From Tetranychus cinnabarinus (taxonomy: Eukaryota; Arthropoda; Arachnida; Trombidiformes; Tetranychidae): a stretch of DNA of 64,000 nucleotides. This document shows, piece by piece, positions 35,105 to 45,962 of the stretch. The stretch is taken from the NCBI GenBank assembly GCA_022266195.1, contig WHVY01000002.1, positions 5,161,001-5,225,000 of the forward strand, in the 5' to 3' direction. The position numbers and the translations under genes were made by a program. Position 1 is the stretch's first letter, and every line of letters starts with the position of its first letter. The notes below the pieces were generated by a model, which saw nothing but the letters and a program-made list of their open reading frames with translations, had not been told where the DNA came from and did not search any database.

Positions 35105-37432
35105 CTAATTCTCTGAGTTGGATTTGGAGTTTAAGCAAGTTCTGATGGTGTTTAACGGAAGAAAAGTAGAAGTAAAAGTGAACAGACTGTTGGATTCCTT
35201 ATAGCCATCAGCAGAAGAATATGTTATCATACGACCCTTCGAACTCACTTTAGTGTTGACGTCGAAACAAATGAATTTTTTTGTTAATTTATCAATGCAA
35301 ATAATTTTATCACCAGCTGGATTCGATGTTAAAAGCAAATTTTCGAATCTGAATTCATCATTCCATAAGCAATGGCTCCAAGTTCGTCTAAGCGCATTAT
35401 TATTGAAGTCAATTTCAAACTCGTATAAATCAAGTGCATTCGACAGCAAGTAAAGCTTATCGTTCAAAATAGTTGCTTTGCATTCGTGCAAGCTCAAAAA
35501 TTTTGCATAATTTTCGTAGGTTGGCCTTACGAAATAGTGTAAACGTCTCTTTTTGATGGAAATCATAATAAAATTTTCAGAGCCCTCTAAAAGTATGGAA
35601 CCATCTTCAAAATTTTCTCCCGGCACTAAATTTCCAATAAGATGAGTTTCGCTAAAGAAAAGAAAAATGTTGAATTAAATATTTGTTAATAAAAAATTAA
35701 TAAGACTGATGCAATAACAGTGTTTGAACATATAATATCAAAATGAATGTTGATATTATATTAACAAACGAATCAGTGAAAAAACTTGTACCAAGATTTC
35801 ATATAAGATCTTTACTTACTCTTCAAAGTTTCCAGTGATTCTTTTTAACAATTGAGGATAATGACCACGTGAAACCCACGTAAATTTATTTTGATTCCAG
35901 CCTATTCGTAGGGAATGGCTTTTGGATTCGAAAAAAATTTCAGAAACATGTTCGTCGTGGAAAAGCTTTAGAGGAATTGACCCATCATATTTGATGACTT
36001 GACTAAACAGTTGTGTCATGTTATTGTCAAGTACATTGATTCGCAAATCTTCATAGGTAACCGGAGATTGATACTTTGGTACTGGGTCTTGCTTGGGTAC
36101 TGTACTATTCAATTTCTCAATCATGACGAAATAACTTTGCTTGGCTCGATTGAAGTTACAATTGCAATTAACCTTTCGAGGAGCACAAAATATTGGTTCA
36201 AAGCCTGAAGATTTAAACAATTCATTTTCTTTTATTTTAGATAAGTCTTGCTCGTTCAAATGGCACCATCGAACTAACTTTAATAATCTTTCAAGATGGG
36301 CTTTTCTTGTATCAGCCTTGTAATTCACCCATTTCAGGACTGCAATGAAAACTTGATACTCTGAATAAACCAACAGATCCAAAGCACAAATGTATTCAAT
36401 CGTTTCAATAGGATATTCCAGCCACACAGTTGTGTTTACTATCTTTGAGAAATAGCGACAGATGTAAGCGTTAAGAGCACCAGAGGTTATATTAGGGTCT
36501 TCAATATATTTTTTACCTGGCCATGTTCCGGTATAGTTAGAAGTTTAATTTTTTTTGCAATAGATTCCTCGCATCTTCAAAACCTTAAAAATGAATTATA
36601 AAGAAAATCCAAAAATGCGGCCAATTTTGACACCAAATTAAGTCAATTTTCACCCTTTTTTCTATGGAGATTTTATAATGGGAAAATCAAGTTCTAACAA
36701 ATTCGATCTTTTTTTCTGATGAAAATCTTTCGCCTCTTCGATTAAAATTGAGCTATTTTTCTTTTGAATTGCAATTTTGATTTATCTTAAATTTTATTCG
36801 ATTCTCCAATAATTGAGAGAGTATGAAAACGAATTTCATGAATTTCTATGGTCAAGTTGCGGAATTATTCGAATTGAAAACTTTTTTTCCCTAAAAATTG
36901 GGTATCGTTGATTAATTTGGTGTCAAAATTGGCCGCATTTTTGGATTTTCTTCAAAATCTATTTTTAAGGATTTGAAGGTGCGAGGAATCTATTACAAAA
37001 AAAATTAAACTTCTAACAATACCGGAACATGGCCAGGTAAAAAATATATTGAAGACCCTAATACATTTAGATGTTGCAGTCACTTTAGGTATAACAGTGG
37101 GAAGATTTTCAATTGAAAAGTTGTCATTGAAATAGGTGATGCACTCCTTTGAAATCCAATCCAGACCCAAATAATCAGCCAACTCGTACAAACTAATTGC
37201 GTGATTCATCTCGATCAAGATGAAAGTATAATGACTTCTAACCCAGTCCATAATCAATTTAAAAGCTTGTTCATCAAAATCCAATACAACTTTGTTTTCC
37301 TTTGATTCCAAGCATTCCACAGCTTAACAACTTTTCAAAGTAAGGCACTTTACAAATTAGTTTCTTACTAATCTTGTATTCTGTTGACCGATTCACTATC
37401 GTTAGTTGGTCATCAGTATCTAATGAATCCAT
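35105..37432 (-). pseudogene. BTB-BACK-kelch-like copy broken by a MITE and a frameshift (subfamily D)
   Basis: Start MDSLDTDDQLTIVNRS at 37432. A one-base insertion follows FEKLLS (AGCTGTGGAATGC where paralogues have AGCCATGAATGC), shifting frame. A 570-bp inverted-repeat element (36492-37061) interrupts exon 1 in the BACK. Removing element and TA duplication leaves 1041 bp, equal to a normal 995 bp plus 45 bp of a unique insertion (PKQDPVPKYQSPVTYE region) and the one extra base. Donor GAAGA|GTAAGT at 35820, a 168-bp intron, acceptor TTCTTTAG|CGAAA, exon 2 35651-35105 fully open with DKIICIDKLTKKFICF and LNTIRTCL. Confidence 0.88.
36492..37061. mobile_element. 570-bp MITE with ~150-bp terminal inverted repeats
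   Basis: The ends read TTAGGGTCTTCAATATATTT and the mirror image at 37042-37061. Inverted similarity extends about 150 bp inward on each side with few differences (AAAAATGCGGCCAATTTTGA is in both arms). TA flanks both ends (36490-36491, 37062-37063). Joining the flanks restores the exon reading found in the gene at 59098. There is no coding capacity. Confidence 0.9.
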
Positions 37433-38039
37433 GTTTGACACACAAGTTTGAAATTAAAAACAAAATGATAAAAACTTAAACACCATCCAGAGGAAATCCG
37501 ACGACTTTTTTCTTGTTTCTTGAGGTTTGAAAGTTAAATTAGAAATGACCGTTTTTACTCAATCTTTCTTAATATTAGTGATATTCCTATTCGATTTTAA
37601 GATCGATTAAATCGATTTCACTCATTAAAACATTGAATGGTCTCAACCCAAAGAGACTAGAAGACAGTTATGTAGCCCCAAGATTGAATGCAAAAAGTAA
37701 AATCAGTTGACACCCATCCATTTGAACCAATCAGCGATCACTAATCATCCACTTGCACTCCAACTCAATTTGTGTAACTGGCTCTGGATCAGCTCTGTAG
37801 GCGAATTGACCAAGAATCGATCGAATTGATTCGAATTGAGTAAGATTATATTGAGTCATACAATTACCATACGTGCTTCAAAACGCGGTCGTTCAAATAA
37901 GAGTTCTTTGTCTTCGAAGTACCTCCAGTGGGTTATTGTTTTTTTCACTTTGAGCTTCTTTTTGGTTAGTCGGTCTCTTTGCCTATGAATTTTTAATGTT
38001 ACTTTTTCTTGTAAGTTGAACTATTTAACAAGAACAAGA

Positions 38040-38950
38040 AACATTTTAAGAGGTGATGAAAATGACACATGATTCAAAACTTTTGGAGTTAGACAGTTAG
38101 ACTAGACACAGAGACGCCATTTATGGCTCAAATTAACCGACAAATATTTTTCTATTTTTACATTAAATCTGAAGATTGCATTTACAAAATTGATCAACTC
38201 AAAAAAATTAATTTGACATTTGATCTACCCTTGTATCTGTTATGAGTAAAAATAGTTGCATGAAGTTGAATCTTATTGCTATGGACTTTTAGATTAATTT
38301 CAGTTTTCAATATTCAAGAGAATCTATTATAATTGCAAATTTCCCCACTTTTAAGTCCTACTTTTTTTCCACATCCACACCAATCCTTACCATTCCCCGC
38401 TGTCACTCATTACTATTAAATGCTTTAATACGAATTTCGAACTGTACAAATTGAATTATCATTTTCCACCAGAATGTTCTTTGTTCAGTTCTTTGTCTTT
38501 ATTACTGTTTAATTGGTCGATATTTCATTTTCTATGCTTTTATCTTTTGGCGTGGATTGGTGTGAAAACAAGTATAACCAATTTTTCAAGCTTAAAGTTC
38601 GTTTCTGCCAAATGATAAAATTATGTTATGCACCATTAAACTAACTTGACTAAATTCCATAGTTAATGAGCGGATAGCTTAAAAGCTGGTTGCTGTTGAA
38701 AGCACTCTTGAGTATTCAGCACTTTTTTAGCAGAATCCAGTCCAACTGCGTCTTCCTGTGGTCCTAATAATAAATCATGGCTTAACATTTACAAGACTAA
38801 GAATTGTCAACGATAAGATGGACTAATCATCAATCAATTACGGAATTTAAGTGTAGCTTAATTGATTGACTTAGCTTTAAATTGCGTGAACTATTTAAAT
38901 TCATTATGGACAAAGCATTCTAAAAGAAATAAACGAGAAATTTTATACGG
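38040..38950. repeat. dispersed repeat R3, copy 1
   Basis: It is collinear with 51330-52010. Both contain GAGACGCCATTTATGGCTC, GATTGCATTTACAAAATTGA and AAGACTAAGAATTGTCAACG, and both end in the 3' flank of a subfamily C gene. The repeat therefore behaves as part of the duplicated unit. Confidence 0.7.
38735..38790 (-). pseudogene. BTB fossil
   Basis: The minus strand reads MLSHDLLLGPQEDAVGLDS, matching MLSHDLLESKENKVELDFD of intact BTB domains with about half the residues kept. The same fossil is in the sister repeat at 51795-51850, so decay preceded the duplication. Confidence 0.6.
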
Positions 38951-39076
38951 AATCAAAAATTAGGACAATATAATCAAATTGACACGATTTTTATTAGCAT
39001 CTTTTTAGTGTTCAACATGTTTATCAGTACAATTTAGGCAGTTTGATGCTCAAAAGATGTGGCATAATGACTGTCG

Positions 39077-40991
39077 TCAATTCATCGAATCAAGTTTACG
39101 TTTTAAGCAAGGCCTGATAGCTTTTATCGATAAAAAAGCTGTGGTGAATGTTAACAATTCACTAAGCTCCTTTTGTCCACCAGTTTGGCTACAATCATAA
39201 TTAATCAGAAGACCGATAGGATCCCATTCTTCAAACAACCAACTGAAACGAAAGACGTTTTTCGTGAACTTGTCAACCAAAAAAATTTCATTTCCAACTT
39301 GACTAGAAGCTATAAAAAAATCATCGAACTTGAATTGTTCAGCTAATTTTTTTAAGTCATCAATTTCAAGCTCTCCTTCTCGACCAATTTTGAATGTCAT
39401 GAAATCAGAGTTTTCAGTAATTATGTAAATATTTTCGCCCAAAATAGTAGAAATGAAATTGTTTTCATCTTCAAACAGTTTAAACTCAATGTTTCCAGGT
39501 TTCGGATCCGACCAATAAGCAACAAGTCCATCGTCTATGCGCAGCAAAACAAACTTTCCATTAGCTTCGAGGAGTGAACTTCCGTAAATGTTCTCACAAC
39601 TGCTGGGATTCTGTGTATCTTGGTAATGTGTCCTAAAGGGATAGGAGAAGAAAGGATGAAAAAATTATAAAATGATTAAATATAATTTTCAATACTTTTA
39701 CAAAATAAGCAACAGTCGTGATGTTATTTGCTGGACCATATTTCACAAAATACATTTCGATTGTATTGATTGCAAAAATATTGACTTGATTGTAAACCAA
39801 TTACTATTAGCCAATTCAAAGGCATAAAATACACATGTTCTTATCTTTTAAAACTGAAATGAGATTATTCAGGTCATTGAAATTCGAATTCGATAACCTA
39901 CTGTTTCGTAAAGACACTAATATATGAATGCAAAACAGATGAAAGATCGTATAGTTTTGGAAATATTAAACAATAAAATGATATACTTACGGAACAAATC
40001 TTGACTCAAAGCATTTAGCAATTTCAGAATGATGCGACACATATGCTTCAGAATCCAGCAAACGATATTTATTCTGCTTCCAATCAACTCGAACCATTTT
40101 CCTTCCAGAATCAAATGAAATATCAGAAATATGTTCATCATGAAAGACATTCATCGGCATTGAAGCGTCTAATTGAACAACCTGATTAACTAATGGCAGA
40201 AAATTACTGTCAAGTACCTTGATTCGCAAATCTGTATCCATCAACTTTTCAATGACAATAAAATACTCTTGTTTAGTTCGATTGAAAATACAATCACAAT
40301 CAACATCTCTAGGGGAGCATAATATTGGTTCAAAGCCTTCATATTTGATGAGCACATTTTCCTTTACTTTAGTTAAATGTTTAGATTCCATATGACACCA
40401 TCGGAATGAATTTAGCAATACTTTAAGATGTGACTTTTTAGAGTAATGATCCCATTTCATTACCCATTCCATAGTTGCATCGAAAACTGTAATCTCTGAA
40501 TCAATCATCAGGTCGAGCTTACACATGTAATCAATTGTTTCGAAGGGAAAATCCCACCAAAAGGCCGGCTTGACAATTTTCAGAAAATGGCGACAGATGA
40601 AAGCATTCAGAGCACTCGAATTGACCAATTTAGAAGTCGAAGTCACTTGAGGAATAATAACTGGAAGATTTGAAATGCGAAAATTTTCATGAAAATAGGT
40701 GACACAGTCCTTTACCAAATCATCGTTGATTCCAAAATAATCAGCCATGGTACACAGATTGATTACGTTATCCATCTTAATGTACATAAGACCCATTTCA
40801 ATCCAATCGAGAATCATTTTGAAAGTCTTTTCATCAAAATCCAGTTCAACTTTGTTTTCCTTTGATTCCAAACATTCATGGCTCAGCATCTTATCAAAAT
40901 AAGGTATTCTACGAATTAGTTTTTTACTAATACGATGTTCTGTTGATCTATTAATTATTGTTAGTTGGTCATCACTTTCTAATGAATCCAT
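39077..40991 (-). CDS. BTB-BACK-kelch-like protein, two exons (subfamily C)
   Basis: Exon 1 is 40991-39991 and exon 2 is 39632-39077, with a 358-bp intron: donor GTTCC|GTAAGT, acceptor ATCCCTTTAG|GAC, phase 2; 518 residues. Start MDSLESDDQLTIINRS. The BACK N-terminus is RISNLPVIIPQV, a form shared only with the gene at 42831, and it ends SFRWCHMESKHLTKVKEN. The linker is C-x6-C-x-C followed by IFNRTKQ. Exon 2 is THYQDTQNPSSCENIYGSSLLEANGKF onward; the usual LDKNIYI is LGENIYI here. Its intron aligns with that of the gene at 42831. Confidence 0.86.
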
Positions 40992-41885
40992 ATTAACACA
41001 CTTTTAAAAATAAAGTTCAGTTTTTGAGTTACTAGGTACTCAAAAATTTGTCAGTCACTAGAGAAAAAGGTTAACAGACGGCTCTTATTTGAGGTTCATT
41101 AAGGTCATCACTACGAAAATATATGTTATAACATCATTACACGGTGTTAAGTAATTCCGTTTCAAGCCGGAGTTTTTATTGTATTCAGAGTAAAGCACAA
41201 ATACAAATAAAAATTTCCCAACTTTTAATAAGAAAAACTACAGTCAGTTTGATTCAAAAGAGTCAGTCTCAAAGAGTAATAATACTCTTTGGGTCAGTCT
41301 AACATATGTCTGTCTCCATTGGAGACTCTTCAAGGCTCCAATAAGACTAGAGCAGATTTAAACTCACAATAGCCAATCAGTGAAGTTCACTGAGTGAACG
41401 TTGTTGTTTTTACTTTCATGTTAGCTATTTTCACCAGTGCAAAAAGTTATCGTCTAAATTTTAAGCTTTAACCTCAAATAACAATTGTAATTAATTTGGG
41501 TGCACTATTAGTATAGTAGAGCTGAACATTAAAATTTATATTCCAACATATATTTACATGATATTATTACTTGGTCAGTTGAAAATTATGTTCAATATTT
41601 TAACCGTGAAAATATTGAAACTTCTTACATTTCTAGTCATTGCTCAAGTAAGGTAATTCAATCGTTGGATGGGCAGGTTATTGTGATCACAAGTGATCAT
41701 GAGTGTTTAATAAAAGTACGAAATTGGATAGAAGAAACAAAATCACTAATTATAAAAATTAGTTTCATAGATTTTTATTTTCAAAAAATGATTTTATGAT
41801 AGAAAATTTCTGATATTTTTTGATGAAGGAGTTGACAGGATTGCCTGAGATCAATGTATTTTCTCAACAATGCAAAATTATATTA
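40992..41885. repeat. intergenic stretch, duplicated with 44781-45960
   Basis: 41200-41475 is collinear with 45330-45565 (shared TGTCTGTCTCCATTGGAGAC and CAATAAGACTAGAGC). A CCAAT box GCCAATCAGTGA sits at 41372-41383. 41590-41830 resembles 45650-45920, the 3' flank of the gene at 45963. Confidence 0.6.
41372..41383. promoter_or_regulatory. CCAAT box upstream of the 39077-40991 gene
   Basis: AGCCAATCAGTG lies about 385 bp upstream of the start, within a block duplicated at 45469-45480. Confidence 0.4.
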
Positions 41886-42435
41886 TCAGAAGGCAGTACA
41901 TTCACTTAAAAACCGTTTGAAGCGTTCAATAGGGGCCATCGAAATAAATGTAGAGGTGAAAGCTATAAGATGCCTTGATTCAATTTCAACACAATCAACG
42001 ATTCTACCCATTGAACTCCATTTTTTAGTTTTAACATTGTAACAAAAGAGGGCATTTGTATTCTTGTTAATGATAATAACTTCATTAGCTTTGCTAGAAG
42101 TTAAAATTAATGAACTGAAGTTCAATTTATCTTCGATTTTTTCAAGTCCAATTCTTTCAAACTTGCACTTGCGTTCAAAATCGAACTGAATGAATTCAAG
42201 TTCATTTGTCCGTATGTAAATATAGTTAGCCAAAATAGTGGCCAGGTATGTGTGTCCTTTGAAAATGAAGTGAGATTGGATATTTGCAACAGTTGGCGTT
42301 GCCCAGTATTTAAATTGGTTTTCATAATTACGAACCAGAATAAACTTGTCATCAGCTTCGAATAGTGAACTTTCATACGGGTGATCTGAAATGAGCGGAT
42401 CATTCGATTTAATTATAACAGTATAGTGTTCCTCA
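41886..42435 (-). pseudogene. orphan exon 2 (propeller) without exon 1 (subfamily B)
   Basis: A complete, uninterrupted exon 2 reads SEEHYTVIIKSNDPLISDHPYESSLFEADDKF, then ANYIYIRTNELEFIQFDF and KKWSSMGRIVDC, to the stop at 41886. An intact acceptor (TTTCAG|TGAGG) and about 160 bp of intron like that of the gene at 9143 precede it. The sequence then switches at about 42600 into the 3' flank type of subfamily C genes, and no exon 1 exists before the next gene's exon 2 at 42831. Two residues are missing in SKANEVIIINK. The frame is still open, so loss looks recent. Confidence 0.85.
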
Positions 42436-42830
42436 CTGAAATTTACAAAGAAAAATGGTTAAAATAATTATTAAAGAATACAAATAATGCATGATACAAT
42501 TTTAAGATACTTTTTCCCTGACTAATCATTAGAGTCCCATGTAATGAAAAGAAATGCAACTACATTAATTGAATTTTGACTTTTGATAATAAATATTAGC
42601 TTAATTGATTTAGCTTTAAATTGCCAGAATTATTTATATTCATTATGGACAAAGCATTTTAAAAAAACAAATGAAAAATTTACACAAAATCAAAGACTTT
42701 AGATACAATCAAAAAGAACCTTTATTATAATAACATATTTTTAGTGCTCAACATGTTTATTAACAACACAATTGTTAATGAATACAGACAGGTAGTTTAA
42801 TACTCAAAAGATGTTGCATAATGAATGTTA
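42436..42830. other. junction between an orphan intron remnant and a subfamily C 3' flank
   Basis: 42436-42595 matches the intron of the gene at 9143 (ACAAATAATGCATGAT, ATCATTAGAGTCCCA). From about 42600 the sequence matches 38850-38945 and 51910-51990 (TTTAGCTTTAAATTGCCAGA). The breakpoint lies near 42595. Confidence 0.65.
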
Positions 42831-44780
42831 TTAATTCATCGAATCAAGTTTACGTTTTAAGCAAGGTCTGATAGCGTCTATCGATAAAAAAGCTGTGGTG
42901 AATGTTAGCAACTCAATGGGCTCCTTTTGTCCACCAGTTTTGCTATAATCATAATTAACCAGAAGACCGATAGGATCCCATTTTTCAAATAGCTTAGTGA
43001 AACGAAAGACATTTTTCGTGGACTTATCAACCAAAAAAATTTCCTTTCCCACTTGATTAGAAGTTAGAAATAAATCATGGAAATTCAACTGTTCAGCTAA
43101 TTTTTTATAGCCAATAATTTTGAGCTCTCCTTCTTGACCAATTTTGAATGTCATGAAATCAAAGTTGGCGGTCATTATGTAAATATCTTTGTCCAAAATA
43201 GTCGAAATGAAATTGTGTTCAAAGTTAAACAGTTCAGGATTAATGTTTTCAGTTTTTGGATACAACCAATAAGCAACAAATCCATCGTAAATGTGAAGCA
43301 AAACAAACTTTCCATTAGCTTCGAGAAGTGAACTTCCGTAAATACGCTTGCAACTGCTGTGATTCTTTATTTTTTTGCAACTCACTCTGAAGGGAAAGGA
43401 GAAGAAAGGAAGCAAAGAAGAAAAGGATGAAAAGTGTGAAATTAATTATAAATAATCAGATAAAACTATAATTTTCAATGCACAAACACAAAATAAGCAA
43501 AAGTCGTAATGTTATTTGCTGGACCGCATTTCAAAAATACATTTCGATTGTATTGATTGCAAAAGCATTGACTTGATTGTAAACCAATTACTATTAGCCA
43601 ATTCAAAGGCATCAAAATGTACCTTTTCTCATCATTTAAAACTGAAACGTGATTGTTCAAGTCATTGAAATTCGAATTCGATAACCAATTGTTTTCATGA
43701 AGATACTACTATAAGAATGGAAAACGGATGAAAGATGGAATAATTTTGAAAATGTTAAACAATAAAATAAGATACTTACGTATACAAACTTGACTCAAAG
43801 CATCTAGCAATTTCAAAATAAAGCGATATATCTGCTTTATAATCAAGCAAACGATATTTATTTTGCTTCCAATCAACTCGAACCAATTTCCTTCCAGAAT
43901 CAAATGAAATATCCGAAACATGTTCATCATGAAAAATATGCATAGACATTGAAACGTCTAATTGAACAACTTGATTAACCAACGGCAGAAAATTACTGTC
44001 AAGTACTTTGATTCGCAAATCTGTACCCTCTAACTCTTCAATGGCAATAAAATATTCTTGTTTAGCTCGATTGGAAATACAGTCACAATCCACATCTCTA
44101 GGCGAGCACAATATTGGTTCAAAGCCTTCAGATTTGACAAGCTTATTTTCCTTTACTTTAGTTAAATGTTTAGATTCCATATGACACCATCGGACTGGAT
44201 TTAGCAATGCTTTAAGATATGACTTTTTAGAATCATGATTCCACTTCATTGCCCATTCCATAATGGCATCGAAAACTTTGATCTCTGATTCAATCATCAG
44301 GTCGAGCTTACAAATGTAATCAATTGTTTCGAAGGGATAAAACAACCAAAAGGGTGTCTCGATAATCTGCATAAAATGGCGACAAATGAAAGTATTTAAA
44401 ACGCGCGAATCGATCAATTTAGAAGTCGAAGTCACTTGAGGAATAATAACTGGAAGATTTGAAATGTGAAATTTTCCATGAAAATAGGTGGCACAGTCCT
44501 TTATCAAATCATCGTTCATTCCAAAATAATCAGCCATGTTACACAGATTTATAACGTTGTCCATCTTAATGTACATAAGACCCATTTCAACCCAATCGAG
44601 AATCATTTTGAAAGTCTTTTCATCGAAATCCAGTTTAACTTTGTTTTCCTTTGATTCCAATAGATCATGGCTCAGCATCTTATCAAAATAAGGTATTCTA
44701 CGAATTAGTTTTTTACTAATACGGTGTTCTGTTGATCCATTAACTATTGTAAGTTGGTCATCACTTTCTAATGAATCCAT
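42831..44780 (-). CDS. BTB-BACK-kelch-like protein, two exons (subfamily C)
   Basis: Exon 1 is 44780-43780 and exon 2 is 43386-42831, with the longest intron (393 bp): donor TATAC|GTAAGT, acceptor TTTCCCTTCAG|AGTG, phase 2; 518 residues. Start MDSLESDDQLTIVNGS. BTB is about residues 8-102, BACK 105-212, linker CSPRDVDCDCISNRAKQ 225-241, SGRKLVRVDWKQNKYR 295-310. Exon 2 is TVSCKKIKNHSSCKRIYGSSLLEANGKF, then DKDIYIMTANFDFMTFKI and EIFLVDKSTKNVFRF. It is sister to the gene at 39077; the shared intron block includes ATTTCGATTGTATTGATTGC. Confidence 0.86.
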
Positions 44781-45962
44781 ATTGACACACTTAAATAAAT
44801 CAAAATTTTAGTTTTAAATGAACAATTAAATAACTACAGTCAATAACGTCAGTCACTAGAAAATAAGTCAACAGATGATTCTTATCTGAGATTCTTAAGG
44901 TTATCACTATGGCTATAAATATCACATTGTAACAGTAACATTACAGGGTGTTATTGCATCATCAAGGCGGGGTTTCAAATGCGCAGTAATACTTATCATC
45001 AAAACGTAGAGTTACTTACGTTACTTTTTGCTTACCATTAATCCAGACCATAACAAAATAAAACTGTTTAGTACGCAATGGGAAAGACTGGGAAGATGAA
45101 CAATTGAAAAATTATCATTGAAATGTGTTGCCCAACCAGCTACCAAACTGTCCATCCAAAATAATTCAGCGGTAATGGACATTTTCATCCCTTTATAATC
45201 TATTTCGATGGAGATATAACCAGAGACCCGATTGAGGATCAAATCTCAATTGTGAGTTCGCCATTTATTTCCAATGTATCTATAGTTAGGCACAAATATT
45301 ATATAATATAAATTCAATAAAATTGCCAAACTTTTAATATGAGAAACTTATGTCAGTTTGATCCTTGAGTCAGAGAGTCAGTCTAACATAATACAACATA
45401 GTATGTCTGTCTCCATTGGAGACTCTTCAAGGCTCCAATAAGACTAGAGCTAATTTAAACTCACAATAGCCAATCAGTGAACGTTGTTGTTTTTACTTTC
45501 ATGTTAGCTATTTTCACCAGTTTAAAAGTTATCGTCTGAATTACGGTTTTTAACCTCAAATAACAATTTTAAGTATTATTTGGATGCATAGTAATACATT
45601 AACATAAACTAAATGTATATCTCTATTACTTGGTCAGTTGAAAATTATTTACAATAGTTATGTTCAATATTTACAACCATGAAAATCTTAAGTACAGTAA
45701 TATTTGTCCGAACAATTGTCCGTGATCACAAATGATCATTAAGTGTTTACTAAAAGCCAGAATGATCATAATAACAACCTAATGCTGTCACAGAATTTAA
45801 TACAAGAAATAAAATCACTGATTATAAAAATTAGTGTCATCGATATTTATTTGCAAAAATAATTTCGGATATTTGTTGTTAAAGAAGTTGGCAGGATTGC
45901 CTGAAATTAGTGTATTTAATTTACAATGCAAAATTATATTATCAGAAGGCAATTCATTAATT
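44781..45962. other. intergenic stretch with a degenerate fossil
   Basis: It holds the fossil at 45098-45287, the duplicated block 45330-45565 with a CCAAT box at 45469, and a 3' flank type shared with 41590-41830. Confidence 0.55.
45098..45287 (-). pseudogene. degenerate BTB fossil
   Basis: The minus strand reads ILNRVSGYISIEIDYKG, then further diverged residues, THFNDNFSIVHLPSL, matching the second half of BTB and the first residues of BACK (ILNWIEFGDISIAMDY and FHDNFSIEHLPV types). Sequence at 45270-45287 still resembles the family start region, but the ATG is lost and the first half of BTB is deleted. Confidence 0.65.

Larger units (their letters stand above)
37433..39076. other. 1.6-kb gap with dispersed repeat R3 and a BTB fossil
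   Basis: A CCAAT box (ACCAATCAGCGA) is at 37726-37737. About 38040-38950 is repeat R3, also at 51330-52010 with indels. It includes the fossil at 38735-38790. Confidence 0.55.
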
